From Spirodela intermedia (taxonomy: Eukaryota; Streptophyta; Magnoliopsida; Alismatales; Araceae): a stretch of 64,000 nucleotides of DNA. The notes under the pieces were generated by a model. It worked only from the letters and a program-made list of their open reading frames with translations, was not told the origin of the DNA and did no database searches. Positions 23,701 through 37,084 of this stretch are shown here, one piece after another. The position numbers and the translations under genes are program-made. Numbering within the stretch: the stretch's first letter is position 1; each line of letters begins with the position of its first letter. The stretch spans positions 377,001-441,000 of the forward strand of contig LR746277.1 of assembly GCA_902729315.2 (NCBI GenBank). The letters are read 5' to 3'.

Positions 23701-26700
23701 AGAAGCCTTACCTTTGTGATGGTCTCAGATGCAGCCCTCGAAGCATCAAATGAACGATTTTCAAACGTCCGAAGCAATCGAATCCCATCAGCATTTGCCA
23801 ATATTTTGATTCCGTTATCATTTGTAGAAACGGCTAACAGTGTGCCCTCTTTGTTGAAACGAATACGTGGGCTTGCCTACAAATTTTGAAGACATATACA
23901 TAAATCGACTACTTTCTTCAATCAAACTGGATATTGATTGAAAAGTTTAGCAAAGTACTTACTGGCAAGCCCCCCTCGGCATCAACTGTTGTCAGTAGGT
24001 TCACATTATCCATATCCCAGCATTTAATCATAAATTCATCACCGGCGGCCAAAAATCTGTTCCTGGTTGTGTCAAACTGTACAACCCCTAAAGATCGTTT
24101 CCGGAATCCCTGGTAAGTTCTCTTCACAGCACCTTCACTCTCATTCCATTCCACAATGAATGATTCCCCTTCTTTGCTGGTTCCACAAGAAAAGAGCCTA
24201 CAATTCCCAGAACACATGTAAATTACTTCTATGAGAAAAAAATAATTTGAAAGGACTGTCTGACCATCTAGAAAACTTACCGGGAACCATCAGCACTATA
24301 AGCCATTGTAGTGCACCAATGACCCGGGGCATCATAATCAACTCTCGAGCCCATATTATCATATAGCCATGCCTTAATCTTTCCATCCAGAGCTGTGGAA
24401 AATATGAACTGAAAAGAGCCCAAAACAGTACGTTGTGAAGAATATGTTAACAGCCCACTTAGCCATCGAGGTTGAGGTAATATAGGAGCATTACCTGAAT
24501 GTTTTCCTTGTGATGTGGGCAAACAGAATAAACTGGAGCCTCGTGACCCTCAAAAGTATACTGTTTTGTCCCATTAGTTGCATCCCAGACCTAGCATATG
24601 GTTGACAAGAGTGAGGCCCGAGTACAAGTTATCATCTACTGCTTCAGAGAAAATGGTACTCTTAAAAGCCAACCTTGATGGTCTTGTCATCACCGCAGGT
24701 TATTACACATAGCTGCTTATTTGGATGTGCGAACGCCAGATCATTAACTCCACCAACATGAGCATCAAGCTAGACATTCACATAACATGTACTAAAATAT
24801 TGACCAATGTGAAATAATTAATAAAATGGCATTATAATATCAACACAAACTCTTGATTATACCTCCAAATGTGTCTTTATCTCGTCACCTCCTAGGTAGG
24901 AATAAATTTGCACAATATGCCTTGAATATGCAACTCCTGATGATGATTGACAAAGCAATGGAGCACCAACATTGGTCAATTATCCAGACTACATACAATA
25001 TCAATTGCTGTGGTTAACTGGGCTTACCAAATAAAGTCCCGTCAGGACTCCAAATGATACGGTTAACTGATACACTTGGATCTTTAACTAAGGCCGTCTG
25101 TATTCCATTGGACAGAATTTCAGATAGCAGAATTTCTATTATTGGTTTGTGTGATCATTTAAGCAGAGAAGGATACAAACCTGCAGAGGCACAGAGCACT
25201 GTGCAAGATCCCACACCTTGAAGTTCTTCAGAACTAATCTTACCCGAGTACCGACATCCCATAGTGCAATATCACCAGAGTTGGTGCCAACTAAAAAAAA
25301 TGGTACAGACAGCCTCATTACTCACATGCCACCTTGTGAAGGTACACTGAAGCGATAATTTAATTACAGAAAATGTAATTAAGAACGGAAATTCTGCAGA
25401 AGAAATCAGGACAAAGCAAAGAAATTTGTGAAATCTGACTTACAAAAAACGAAAAGAAGAAAAATAATTTCCATGAATAACCAAATACACAACATAAAAG
25501 GAAAGGTAAATAGGCTCATGAGGTCTGACCAACAAGTATAGTCTGCTGGATAGGATGAAAATCCATGCTCATGGGATTTGAGCCCTGGCTTAATGTCCGA
25601 GCAAGAGCCTTGGGCAAGTCATCAGATGAATGCATAACCTGATTATGGTTCTGCGCTGGATAGGTGACAGGCAATATATTTACTGGCAAGTTCACCTGCA
25701 CAAAAGTTGAAGGCACAAAGCTCTTAAAACAAAATGGTTGGAGTAGTTATAACCTGGCAGGGGGAAAACAAATTAAAATAGGTCGCTTCCTTTTGAGAAG
25801 ATGCTACACCTCTTCAGAGATACCAATTGGTCTTGTTCTCTTCGGAACATGATCAGAATCCGCTGAAGGGTAATCAATAGCAGCATTATTGGAGGGGGGA
25901 GTCCTGGGATGTTTCAGGATTGCGGCTACAGTGAAGCATTCGAACAATCAAATCTCTGACAGCACCAGTAATCAATAGATTCATCACAAAGATCACATGA
26001 AGAAATAACTACCTGGATTTGCGGGGCCACCAAGGCCAATAGGTCCACCTGAAACTCCCGAATGAGTTGCGGCTGGTGGATTGGACATCCATCCAGCCAG
26101 AGGAGTGGGACCTGGAGAAGGCGCAGGCTGAAAAGGCTGAATTCAAGAAGCCCCATCAGCCCAGAAGAAATTTAAAACATGAAATTAAAATGCGATGAAG
26201 GTACACCATATCGTTACCCCATGTGCACCCAACGGAGGGAAGCCTCCTGCTTTTGGGATAGAACCAAGCAAAGGATTATTCGCTGGTGATGGAGCTCGTG
26301 CACCATTTGGTTGTCCACAACAGTGATCCACGAAAAGGGTCTTAATGTCTGGATTTGGCCTTGGATTCTTACAAAGCTGGTGTTGCCAATTTAAGCTGCC
26401 AGATCACATCACAATATCATTTCATTTTGCCATTGACCGAAAGAGTATATGTCAGCACACAAGCATATGACCGTGTGTATATAATGCAGATGAGAGGACA
26501 ATTTGTGGATTCCCTGACTTTGGCTTAATAATGTAACCTAGCTCCTAAAAACATGACATATAATAGCAGATAATATTTCAGAGTACACATCTTTTGTAGA
26601 CTATCTATGTCTTCATTGGAATAATAGCTGATACAACATGATTTACCAGGATTCAAAATCACGGTAGTGCATTCCCGTCAATATGTCCTTCCTAATTTCA

Positions 26701-28231
26701 TACACAACGATCAATGGATGATAAAGAAAGAGCGACCTAGATCTCCATTTAGGAAAAATTCCAACAATTTCAATGAAAATAAAATATAGAAATTTAAGAT
26801 CAGGTTCAGACCTCTTTTACTAGTAAGTTATCATTGCACATGTAAAGCAACCGCCTTTTTCAAAGGTTGACAAATATGTTTTCATAATTCATTTAACGTT
26901 GACAGTAAAGCGGACTAGAAACGCAAAAGAAATTTTATTTGCGCATTACCCCAGAAGTATTTCTATGTCCCCTTTCTACAGAGATCTAACTTCCGAAATC
27001 CTATACTTAAAACAAGTTGTGCCATTTAGAACCCTGGAATAAGGATCATATTCTCTAACCTGAATTAACTTCTGCACTAATGGTATGTGGCACTGTGAAT
27101 TGGGTGATTATTTCATCTCTTCAGAGAATATTCATTTCTAGGCATGGGTAAAATATCAATAGGATAACTCCTGTAGTGGTGAATATTGCCATTAGTCTAA
27201 TCGTTGACATAATATGTGCAAATAAACAACAAAATCGTAGCCAATTAATGTTTATTTATAGGCATGGGATTTATGACCTGGGCTTCCATACAAAAAAAAG
27301 TATTAAGCGATACAAAAGCAAAACAAAGCTGTGATTAACTACCTCTGATTTATGAGGGTACGCAGCCTTGCATTTTTCAGGTTAGGAAATAGCAACTTGT
27401 CACGGAAAAGAGGGTTGGCCTCAATCAGTTTCTTGAGTTCAACCAGCATTATTGCTCTAGCCGATTTTGTGTCTCCATACTTCGAAAGTTGCTCGTTTTC
27501 CCTATCAAATGGATGACATCAATTATCACGATACAAAGTCAATTAACTACCCAATTCACAAAAAGGAGAGAGAAAAAGCTAGTTGACATCTACAGAAATG
27601 CAATCAATCTCACCTGAAGTTGTCCAGGGTTAGGAGCTGTGTTATCTCCTTGAATAACTCTTCATTGAATGAAGCGAATACTTTCAAGTCCTTTATTAGA
27701 ATGTCTACTGCCTTTGCACGGTCATGTCTAGCGAATCAACAACAACAGCAACAAAAAAGGGCTAAGAATTTTGATAGCAAGTCAGGTTCCTATAATGTAA
27801 TAATCCACGTGAAGGTTCGGGCGTCAAAAGGCTAGGGCCTGTTACTTGTCCAGTGCCTCAAGATACTTCTGCTTGCGGATCTCAAAGAAGATCTTCATTG
27901 AGTAACGGTTGTCATCAACCTTTGTGAATCCAGAGAGGTACCGCTCGACCTCATCCCAATTTCCACTGTGCACCTCCTCTTCGAAATACTTCATATTGAA
28001 GAAGAAACCTGATTCTTGCTCGAGCCTTTTTCCACAACAGAATAAGGAGAGATGTCAACAGCAAAGAAACTCAAAACCCAGGGAAACATCAGACGAATAA
28101 GACTGCAGCTTCCATTAAATAACCCAAAAAATTCATTTAACATAAACTGACTTGTGAACTGTCTCTCTGAATTTCTCTTCGTCGAGGAACTGCAGGATGA
28201 GGAACACCAGTTCCCTGCTTAAGGAAGTCAT
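20403..28231 (-). CDS. TPL: TOPLESS/TOPLESS-related transcriptional corepressor
   Basis: Groucho-type corepressor that binds EAR motifs of Aux/IAA, JAZ/NINJA and other repressors and recruits histone deacetylases in the nucleus. Twenty-five coding exons: 28152-28231, 27846-28025, 27614-27727, 27343-27501, 26218-26395, 26013-26136, 25810-25925, 25530-25695, 25181-25290, 25028-25097, 24863-24936, 24674-24769, 24495-24590, 24281-24408, 23963-24197, 23712-23876, 23549-23638, 23213-23356, 22172-22282, 21895-22074, 21663-21791, 21483-21578, 21084-21272, 20713-20879, 20403-20610. All are GT-AG and phases close to 1134 residues, the usual length. The LisH/CTLH region (residues about 1-95: SRELVFLILQFLDEEKF, GFFFNMKYFEEEV) and the following EAR-groove helices (SARAIMLVELKKLIEANP) are complete. 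A Pro-rich linker (FPPLGAHGPFQPAPSP, LAGWMSNPP) and two WD40 propellers follow (GDDKTIKVWD; STALDGKIKAWLYDN). The linker resembles TPL/TPR1 more than TPR2, but the exact paralogue is not settled. Confidence 0.95.
20656..20705. repeat. (GA)n microsatellite filling half of a TOPLESS-like intron
   Basis: About 25 GA units lie within the 102-base intron between coding exons 24 and 25, starting only a few bases after the minus-strand donor GTGTAATT. Its length is expected to vary between individuals and changes the size of an already near-minimal plant intron. Confidence 0.9.
21365..21455 (+). repeat. Degenerate telomere-like (TTTAGGG) repeats in a TOPLESS-like intron
   Basis: A cluster of GGGTTTAGGGTT-like heptamers with point changes (TTAGGGTTTAGGGTTCAGG, later TAGGGTTTAGGGTTG) sits between coding exons 22 and 23. 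It may be a short interstitial telomere-like tract; it is too decayed for a unit count. Confidence 0.6.
21814..21839. repeat. A26 homopolymer, acting as T-tract before an acceptor
   Basis: Read on the minus strand it is a run of 26 T about 20 bases before the acceptor GACTTGCAG of coding exon 21 of the corepressor gene, so it doubles as polypyrimidine tract. Exact length is prone to sequencing error. Confidence 0.85.
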
Positions 28232-28930
28232 ACCTGCTTCCCTCTCTCCTAGCCTTCAAACGTGAATCAGACAGAAATGAAAATAAAACATTATCAGATC
28301 TCCCGCTCAAGGACCCAGCGAATAGGACATTTAAAGCCTAATTGTCAAAAGGAGAAATATAAGTATAAAAGGCCAAAAACAGACTTTCGCAAACTGACCA
28401 TACAAGTAAGAACCAGTCGGATAACTGAAAAAAACCTAGAAAAAAGAAATAACCGCAAGAGGGGGAAATAAAAAAGGAACAAAAAAAGCCCAAGTTCGTA
28501 AAAATTTCAAAACGAAAGCACGGGAGAGAGATCGGCATCCTGGTGGGAAGGAAGAAATCACGTTTCCCAAATCTAGGGCACCTGGCGACCCGGATCGAGG
28601 AGACTTTCCGCAGGCGAGGGGACGGGAAAACCGTCCAAGTGAGAAAATTGACAATAAAAAGCGAACAAGACGAGAAAAAAGCACACAGCTCAGAACATCT
28701 GACCGAACGATTCTCCCTCACCTGATCGAGGAACCGGCCGGCAGGATCGATCTGTCGGAGAAGCGGCCAGACTGCTAGCGGGGGAGATGAGCTTCCCGCA
28801 CGGCCAGGCCTCGCTCTCTCTCCCCCTTCGCACTTTCTCTCACTAGAATGTTTCTTAAAACGCCGATTTCCAATAGAAATGAAAAAAATATCGCATGCAA
28901 ACAGATGCCTCGCTGCGATCTGTATTTATA
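28232..28930 (-). promoter_or_regulatory. 5' leader, leader intron and TATA box of the TOPLESS-like gene
   Basis: On the minus strand TATAAATA at 28923-28930 is a clear TATA box, predicting a start near 28,890-28,900. A leader exon would end at 28722 with the strong donor CAG/GTGAGG, and the acceptor CAG/GT lies two bases before the ATG at 28231, giving a leader intron of about 490 bases. A leader intron just before the start codon is inferred from these sites, not from transcripts. Confidence 0.6.
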
Positions 28931-31900
28931 GGAAGAGGGGACAATAAGTAAACGCAACAATCTGATATGTAGATCTGATTATATAAGTTGTTCAACTTAT
29001 ACGGCTTATAAGCCGATTGGGCTGATATTGTTCAGTACGTATCACCGTGTCTTCCATGTGAAAGAGTGGGCCCTAAGCGCTCAGCCACGTTTCCTCAACC
29101 AATCTGGACTGACAACTGTCCTTCCCACTTTGGAAAGCTCCTTTGATCTGCTCACCCGAGAGTGAGCGTAAACATAGGGTACCGAAGTCAAATCAGAGGC
29201 CCGGTCACAGTTGGTTGTGATCACCTCCGTGACCATATCCCTCCGGTGGGACCCTGTCCTGATAACGATAAAGCGCCGTCCCACCGGTACTCCCCGAATC
29301 TAGACTCTATTTTGTTGCAAATTACTGAAAGGCCACTCATTCTTTATTGCGAGGGCATCTCCCCACGTGAACCTCTCCGCTTTCGGGCGCCCTCTCCGCT
29401 CGCAGTTTACTGCCGATAATACGGCGTTCCGCAATGTTTTCGCGGTATGAAGCGGGAGAAACTGTAGACAAGGGAGAGGAATCGTCCGGGTACCTTACTG
29501 TCACCGCATGTGAAAAGGTCCCGAGAGGGTTGATAGTCACGCAGATTATGCGGTAAGGGTACCGCAGTAGCCAGATACTCGGTTGACCGAATAGATGAAA
29601 AGCTGGAATCGAGGACGGAAATGACCGTTGGCGGGGCCCAGCAGATTGCGCGGCTGAATCTAGCCGTCCGATTGCTTGAGGCAACGGATTGGGGTATTAC
29701 CGCCATCGGACAGTCGAGATCGGTGGAACATCTCGAGGGAGGAGCACCGAACGGATCTACAAAAAGGGGTAAGGGAGACGTTTTGGGAGCGGGGCCCACC
29801 TTGAGACACGTCATCCGTACATACGGTTATCGTCTTGATTGCATAAATGTCCCTCTTTTTTCGGCGACTGAGACAAACGAGACAAATCGCAGAATAATAA
29901 ATAAAATGTTATCCACAGGTTCCGACCGTTAAAAACATTGTTTTTAACGTTAGCGCCACTTGGATGAACGCGGGATTCCGATCTTCACGGTGGGCCCCGC
30001 CCGATAAGCGATTTCCCAAAGTGGTTTATATTTAACATAATTTTAAATTGGTAATTTATTACGTGTAAGTCGCCTATTTAAAGTAGTCAAAATACTCTCA
30101 GTCAGTGTGCGTGAGGTCAACGAGTGGGTCAGCCCGCTGGAGGTGGCGGCGAATGGATAACGTCGGAGCGTCCGGTTCAAATCGGAGGACCCGGTGGGCC
30201 CCACCGCGGTGAGATCCGCTCCGATCGTGTCTCTCGCCGAATAGCTGACGTCAGTGGTCGTCCGCTCGTGCGTTGCGCGATAAAATCGCGGTCATGTCTT
30301 ATCATATCGTCTTACTTCGCGTTCGGATGAGACAAAAAATCGCCATTTGCAAAGACTAAAGTGATGCGGCGCCAACCATAGATGGTATTTACAGAAAAGC
30401 CCCTAGCAACTGATCGAATAATTTTTTATCCGTTGAATATTTTGCCTCATTCGATTTACCCTTGTAAATCTGTTATCCACCCTATAAAGCGCGGGCTGAC
30501 TTACACAGTAACGAATGCGACATAATCTTACCTATTATGTGAATGTACTGGGCCGAAGTGATTACAAGAAAAAAGCCCAATGGGGTACCGAAATAGGGGA
30601 AAAGCCCAGTGGCAAGTAAGAGAATGGTCAAATGACTAAACGCACAATAAACCATGTTTATTTAACATTTGAAACATTCTGGTTGTGATTTTTTGAAGCA
30701 AAGAAATAACCATAAAATGTGAAGAAGGCAAAGGTTCATATTCCATCCTTTATTTAAATATAAAGTATGTGATATGGAGCATGAAGAATGGAAAGCAATG
30801 ATTTGCTCAAAAAAGGATGATCATAGGATCATTTACCATGGAGCATATTTTAGCAAGATTTACAACCTATAACACCAAATAACATTTATTCACTTTTTCA
30901 TTGCAGCACCTAGAATCAAGGACTTGAGTGTATTAAATGTATTAATTTTTTTTGTTCAGTTTACATAGTATATGGGAAGAAGGTTGGAAGGTTGGAAGAA
31001 CATCTTGAATAATAAGCAGAAAAAAATCCCACTTGAGATGGGTAACACTAGCGAGTAAAGAAAAATGTGAGCTCAAAGGATGGAGCACATGTGTTGATTG
31101 TAACTATACTCAGATGATGGAACTTGGATTTATGTAAAAGATACAAAATAGTAGTCCAAGACATTGAAACCAATTGTCATAACTAGAAGCTATTTGAGAG
31201 CACCCAACACTTGTTTGAGAGGTATCTTATCATCAAAGATACTCGAGAAATGTTCTGCCAACTCACACATTCATAAAAAGATTTCATAAGCTAACCACTA
31301 ATCTAACAAGGTCAAATAAACTAATATCTTACAAAAATTCATCATTGGTGGGCCCTAATGTTTTTGTTTATTTCATTGGTTCTTAATCAAATTAACATGG
31401 GAGATTCAATATTTTCCAAAATTGAAGCCCCACTAGGACAATATTCTAGAGATGATGTAGTGTGATAATCATGCACAATACCTAGAAAGCTTGTATAGGA
31501 CTCTAAAGAGGTATGAAGCAGCCAACAATGTCTCTTGGTGACATTTTTTCAATTCCAAAATTGACAAAAATCAACACAAAAAGTCAAAAATGTACAACTA
31601 GTGACCACCATGTAGTTTTGATGTAGCCCATAACATAGAAAATAGAAGAGGAGTCCAGAATTGGAGGCCCACCAACTTTAAAATTGGGTGGAAAATAACC
31701 CAAAACCTAATCAAACCCTAATAAAGTACAAGACGATTGGCCTAATATTTGTTGATCCTTTATTTGTGCTTTGTTTGTTTTAATTTCTAATTTATGTTTT
31801 TATTATTTTATTGAAAAATCATTCTCATACTAAGAGAAATTAATTTTAAGCACACCCAAAAATTTTATTCAACTAAATCATGATATATAATTATTAGACA

Positions 31901-32331
31901 TTCTTTTTTTACAAGTAAATTTGAAGATGATGATAGTAAAGATTTCACATGAAAATGGATTTATCAACCTTTAATAGTTATTTATGAATTAAATAATTTA
32001 TTGATTACTCAATAAAAGTTGAAATTTTGAATACATTAACATTTGTGATGAAAATAAGTCAAATTAATGGCCTATAAATTAAATGCTGAAGTTTCACATC
32101 GTGAAACTCTCATGTGCTAATGTCACATACTCTCTCAATGTCCAACCAATCGTCCCATAGTCCTCTATCATCACAATGCCCAAACCTACATGTATTTCTT
32201 CTTAAGGATCCGTATAGTGCACATTTCTCCTTTATATAGGGGCAGGGGCCACCAATTAGCAATTGTGTTCCCCTTGACTCTTGCATCAACTGTTGCATAG
32301 GAGCTACTAAAATTTATCTATGGTACTATTG
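28931..32331. other. GC-rich promoter flank grading into AT-rich spacer, no gene seen
   Basis: 28,931-30,350 is relatively GC-rich with many short open frames on both strands (up to 135 codons) but no family signature, no splice pattern and no conserved motif that I recognise; it is probably the distal promoter of the corepressor gene. From about 30,600 the sequence is AT-rich and repeat-like. 32,090-32,331 holds a short TATATAG-containing stretch just before the first solo LTR. Confidence 0.4.
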
Positions 32332-32336
32332 CCATC

Positions 32337-34474
32337 TGATGCAGGACAGGACGAAAGCCCCCTATACTTGATCAATGAAACTCGCGTCCCAAGATGGGGC
32401 AGTCGTACTGATCTGATAAGAATGTTTGGACCTTAGACTCTAGGTTTGACCACGTAACCTAAGCACAAGCAAGCGTACCAATATGCGTGATCAACCTAGG
32501 ACAACCCAAGGAAACACTCAACGATGGTAAGTGAGAGGCCTTCTCGGTCCACGTCTGGACAGACGGCGGAACAATCGTCGTGAGGTAGCCTAGGGCTGCA
32601 GCTCACGAACGGTGGCGAATCTGGCGTTGCGTCGGAAGTCACGATCCGATAACCATCCTATCATGTCTACGTTCTCCTGATGGCAGAAAAGACGAGCCAA
32701 GAAAACCCTTCGAGAGATAATTAAACTTAAGAGAAAGGGGTATGGAGCTAACCTTTGGGGCTGCGTAGCCCAGCGGGTCGTGACGGAGCGAAGATCCGAC
32801 GAAGGCAGAGACGTCCGGTGAAGAGCGATGCTCAGCGTCGACGGTCGGTCCTGGTCGAGAGTCACGGAAGTCGTCGTCTTAGGGCGGCACAGTCGACGTG
32901 GGCGTGGGCCTGCAGGTGGGCCAAAGGGCACGCTAGCGGGCGTGGGCCCGCTGGTGGGCCGAAGGGCACGCGGGCAGTGGCGCCGGGTGGGCGCGCGGGC
33001 CGCAAGAGCCGGCGCGCGGGGGCGCGCGCGGCGGCAGCGCTTCGGCGGGAAGGCCGAGCGTCTGCGGCGCTTCGGCAGGAATGCCAAGCGTCAGCGGCGC
33101 TTCGGCGGGAGTGCCGAGCGTCGACGTTCGGCGGGAAGGCCGAGCGTCAGCGGCGCTTCGGCAGGAATGCTGAGCGTCAGCGGCGCTTCGGCGGGAATGC
33201 CGAGCGTCAGCGGTTGGGCGGAGACCCAACCGTCGCCGGAAAGGTCGGCCTTCTCTGGCGGTGCCGGGAAGCGGAGCAGAGGAAGGAGACGATCCGGCCG
33301 GCGATACCAGGGAGGGTGGAGCCCTCCTGGTCTAGGCGGCGCCGGAAACGGTGCGACGGCGGCGGATCGTCGGGAAACTCCGGCGGGGGCCTGTGCGGAG
33401 CTTGGATTGGACCTGGCTCGTCGGCACGGCAGCAGGGTCTCTTCCGACGTCGGCGGCAGGTCGGCGTTCGTCGGCGAACGGCCAGCGACTGGGCGGAGCG
33501 GCGGAGGGCGGCTCCGGCGAGTTTATGGTGGAGTTCCGGAGGAAGAGGTGGCAGACGAACCAGGAGTCGAGAGACTCCGGCGGAGTGTTCGGCGACGGCT
33601 CGTAGCGAGGCGAAGCGAGCCCCTTTCGTCACGACGGCGTGACGGGGTTCCAGCAGAGGCGGCGGCGGTTGCAGCGGCAACCGCGTCCGTTTCGTCCGGT
33701 GACGGCGGCGATCTCACGGGCGGCACTGAGATGTCCGGCGGTGGCCGTGGTCTCAGGCGGCGGCGGAACTTCTCCGGCAGCAGCGTCACGGTGAACGAAG
33801 TCCTCAGGGTATCGACGGCCTTCCTCTCCCTCCTTCCCTCCCTATTCTAGGTTACGAGGAAGATGACTCACAACGATAATTTCTCTCAAAAATACGGCGC
33901 TCCTTTGAGGGGGGGGTCCTACCTCCCCTTATATGGGGGCCCACAAGTGGGCTAAGGGGAGGTGGGCCCACTTGAGGCCCTCAAGCCAATAAGCCACAAA
34001 GGCTACAAAGGGGCTTATTGGGCCTCTTAAAGAGAGACCCAATAAGCTCCCCTAAAAGGAGAAAGAGGAGGGCCCTCTTACGGTGCTTAAGTGGGCCTCA
34101 AATGAAGACCCAAATAAGCCCCAAAAGAGGCCCAAAAGGAAAGACACATAGGTCCCCCCCCCTTAGGGTTTTAATTGGGCCTCAAAGAGAGACCCAATAA
34201 AACCCTAAAGAAAGGGAGACACAAACAACAACACACACACATAGAATTGGGCCCGCTAACACACAAATGCGAGGCCCAATAAGTCAACGTGAAAATATCA
34301 AGAAAGATAAGGGTGAGCTCGAGTTCGTCGTCGTCACGGAAGTGGAATGTCATCATCCCGAAGGGCTAGGCCGTGTAGCGAAAGCCATGCTCCTTCATCT
34401 TCGCGTGTCGATCGGGCTGAACTCGGACTGCCGGTGTCTCTTGAGCTGATGGAGACGGGTCCCGCTCGCCATCG
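32337..34474 (-). mobile_element. Solo LTR of family A (GC-rich, 2.1 kb), TSD CCATC
   Basis: Flanked by CCATC at 32332-32336 and 34475-34479. Read on the minus strand it starts (T)GATGGCGAG-like, with the first base pair mutated, and ends CCTGCATCA. It matches the two LTR copies of the same family at 42,435-43,737 and 54,812-56,076 almost from end to end. A promoter-like part with a short-leader region is preserved as sequence, and in the sister copy a CCCTATATAAGG TATA box is visible at about 42973-42984. No internal retroelement domain is attached. The long GC-rich frames inside it (up to 340 codons) are absent or broken in the sister copies, so they are not taken as genes. Confidence 0.85.
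33037..33213. repeat. 30-bp minisatellite inside the solo LTR A
   Basis: About six tandem units of the type GCGCTTCGGCGGGAATGCCG plus AGCGTCAGCG, one shortened. The corresponding places in the sister LTRs (about 43,490-43,520 and 55,335-55,375) hold only about one unit. Confidence 0.85.
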
Positions 34475-34479
34475 CCATC

Positions 34480-37080
34480 ACTCACATGTTGGCTGCTATG
34501 TATCCTCTATGTCACATGTGCATGTGTTGTACTGTGATCCACCACATCATGTGCATCTTATCTATTTATACTTTCATGTGCACCCGGCATGCCATTGTTG
34601 TTTTACATGTCCTCTACTCTATGCACACCCATTCCGTTATGCATACCTACTAGTTCTAGTATGTGACATCCTCTCCCCCTCAAAGTCTTATGTCTTAGTT
34701 AGGTGGATGGTACAAAGGTATATTGTAATGAGCTCCTTAAATTGTTGGTGATAGTACTTTTTTTCTCATGTTGCCATTTTTTTATGTCTTTCCTTTCTCA
34801 TAGATTAGTAGTTTTTTCCCATGTTGCTATTTTTGCCATCTTTCCAGGTATGATGGGAGCATCCACTGGTATTGATGACTTTGTGGCCCAAGATGGCCTG
34901 AGTGTTCTTGGTGAAGTGAGCCCCTACCAATAGAGGTGGCCCCTGCAGCTTGTTGCACTGTTGTTCTTTGTCATCTCCCTTGTATTATTTGAAGAGAAAG
35001 ATATGAAAGAGATGGTGTATTGTCAACTTGGTGGGCAAGTGGAGGGGGTATGCTACTTGCTCAATGAACTTGTTGAGTTAGAAAGGCCCTGTGTACATAG
35101 TATGGAGGATGTTTTTGTAATGTTTAATGTTGCATAACATGTGCTAGGAAGACCTACAAAAATACTTTGTTACAATTTTATATGATAGATAACATGTGCT
35201 ACAGTTTTGTTAGAGCTTGTTAGCATACCATCGCATTAGTTGGGCATCTATTGCATCATCAGATAGTATATTGAGATTGTCATTGAGTCAATTAGAGTGA
35301 CTGGTAGTTGTCTCATTGCTAACTTGAATGGTGAATATCCTTTAATATAGCTCTTATGAAGAGTGAAGTGATTGTGTTTAGTAATGTCAAATGTACTACT
35401 TTAATAGTGCAATCACTTGCTCTATTTTTGCCCACATGTGTAAGATGATATGTTATTGATAAAGAACAATCAAAATTTGACAACATATGACATGGAAAGT
35501 GGTTGACTTGTGACAAGCAGTTAATGAACTCAATGGTGACTATTTTTCAAGGCTTGTTTAAGATGGGAAGAGTTTTAGGGTCTTATCTTACAAGTAGAGT
35601 CACAATTGGACATAGTTAGTTAGAAGGAGAAAGTGATGAAGGCAATGATGCATTGTTGACTAGGACAGCCTACCCACAACATACCATGTATTTCCCTCAA
35701 CTTTTAATGCAACCTCTTATCATAAGAAATATTTAATCATCACTCCTTCTAATAGATAATAAAATATTTTGCTAGCAATCATAATTTAAATATAGACTTT
35801 AAAGTAATTATTTAAGAGATAGTCTCTACAATGGACAATGCTAGTCATTTGTCACCCATGTACTCAGCATCACCACTTAATATTATTGAGCTTTCAACTC
35901 TCAAAGGTAATATGATGTTCTTTCTAACTCAATACTCTAATTTTTTTGTCAAAAGAGTTAGTGTGCACAATTAATGATTTGACAAATATAGTTTCAAGAA
36001 TAATTCATTGGTAGTTGTCTCTCACAATTTGTTTGAATGTTTCGTAGCACATCTTCCTTTACCACTATGCATCAATTTACAAAGTAGGTTAATTAGAAGC
36101 ACTGTCAACCTAGAGATGCCATTGATAAAATAATAATTAGTAGAGCCAACACTAAGAGAGCATTGACCAGTAAAAAACTCTAGTTTAAGAGAAACCAGTC
36201 CAAGCCCAATTAGAAGGCAAATTAGAAAAAGAATGGGTCTAAGTTCAAGTTGAATATCATGAAGAAAAGCCTAGGTCCAAGCCTAGACCTAGGAGGAGGA
36301 AGAGGCCCACTTAAAAGGGGTATATAAGGCCACTTCTTCTTTCTCCTCCCACTATCTCATTAAGGTACCTTTTGAAGAGTTGCTTCTAACTATCCCTCCA
36401 GCCCCTATAACTACCTTTAATCCACATCTAAAAACACACCTTAGGTAGTCAACAAGGAAGCAACTAAATCTTGACTTCTATTTTTAATATTTTTCTACCC
36501 CTTGCAATTGTTCCAAAAATTTCAATGAATAAGAAGCACAAAGTCTTGTGTTTGAAGTGAATTTCTTCACTTTTTATTTGTTTCTTAAGGGAGAAGCCAT
36601 GAGGATCAAAATTGACTCTTAGGGAAGGTTGAAAGGGTCAAATTCCACGTTATCTTCTTTCAACTTTCTTCTTTTCCACTCCTTATGTTTCTACCCTGAA
36701 AATATTTTTCTCCCTTTCAAAGACTTGCTGATTTGATCATGAATTGGCTAATTACAACCAATCTAAGTGTGGAGTCATTAATCTTACACTGATGTACACA
36801 TTCACTCTCTATGTGCAATTATATCTAATCAAAATTTGAATCTACTTGTAATTATTAGTTGAGTAAACATAAGATACACAATAAATTTCATATTTTATGA
36901 TCTTTAAAACCCTAATGGAGATTAGATTTTGAATTATTAAATCTAGACATCTTTATTTCAGTGATTGATAAGATCCTATTTTCTTTAAGTTGTGATATTA
37001 ACTTGATATTTAGATAAATCTCTCCATTGATTCTCATTGTATGAGTGAATTCTCCTATATTTGAATTATTTTTGGATATA
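34480..37080. other. Repeat-like spacer with a possible old LTR promoter
   Basis: No gene is supported. At about 36,300-36,345 a purine-rich stretch followed by GGGGTATATAAGGCC and a pyrimidine-rich leader looks like the promoter part of an old LTR, which would suit the Ty3/gypsy remnant that follows, although that remnant reads on the other strand. The rest is AT-rich with no motif I recognise. Confidence 0.3.
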
Positions 37081-37084
37081 TATT

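Noticed and set aside
29337-29932. Frames of 103-135 codons upstream of the TOPLESS-like gene
   Set aside because: Both strands are open, no start context, motif or splice logic; probably promoter sequence.
32590-33850. Long GC-rich frames (up to 340 codons, both strands)
   Set aside because: They lie inside LTR A, are due to GC-rich composition and a 30-bp minisatellite, and are broken in the two sister LTR copies.
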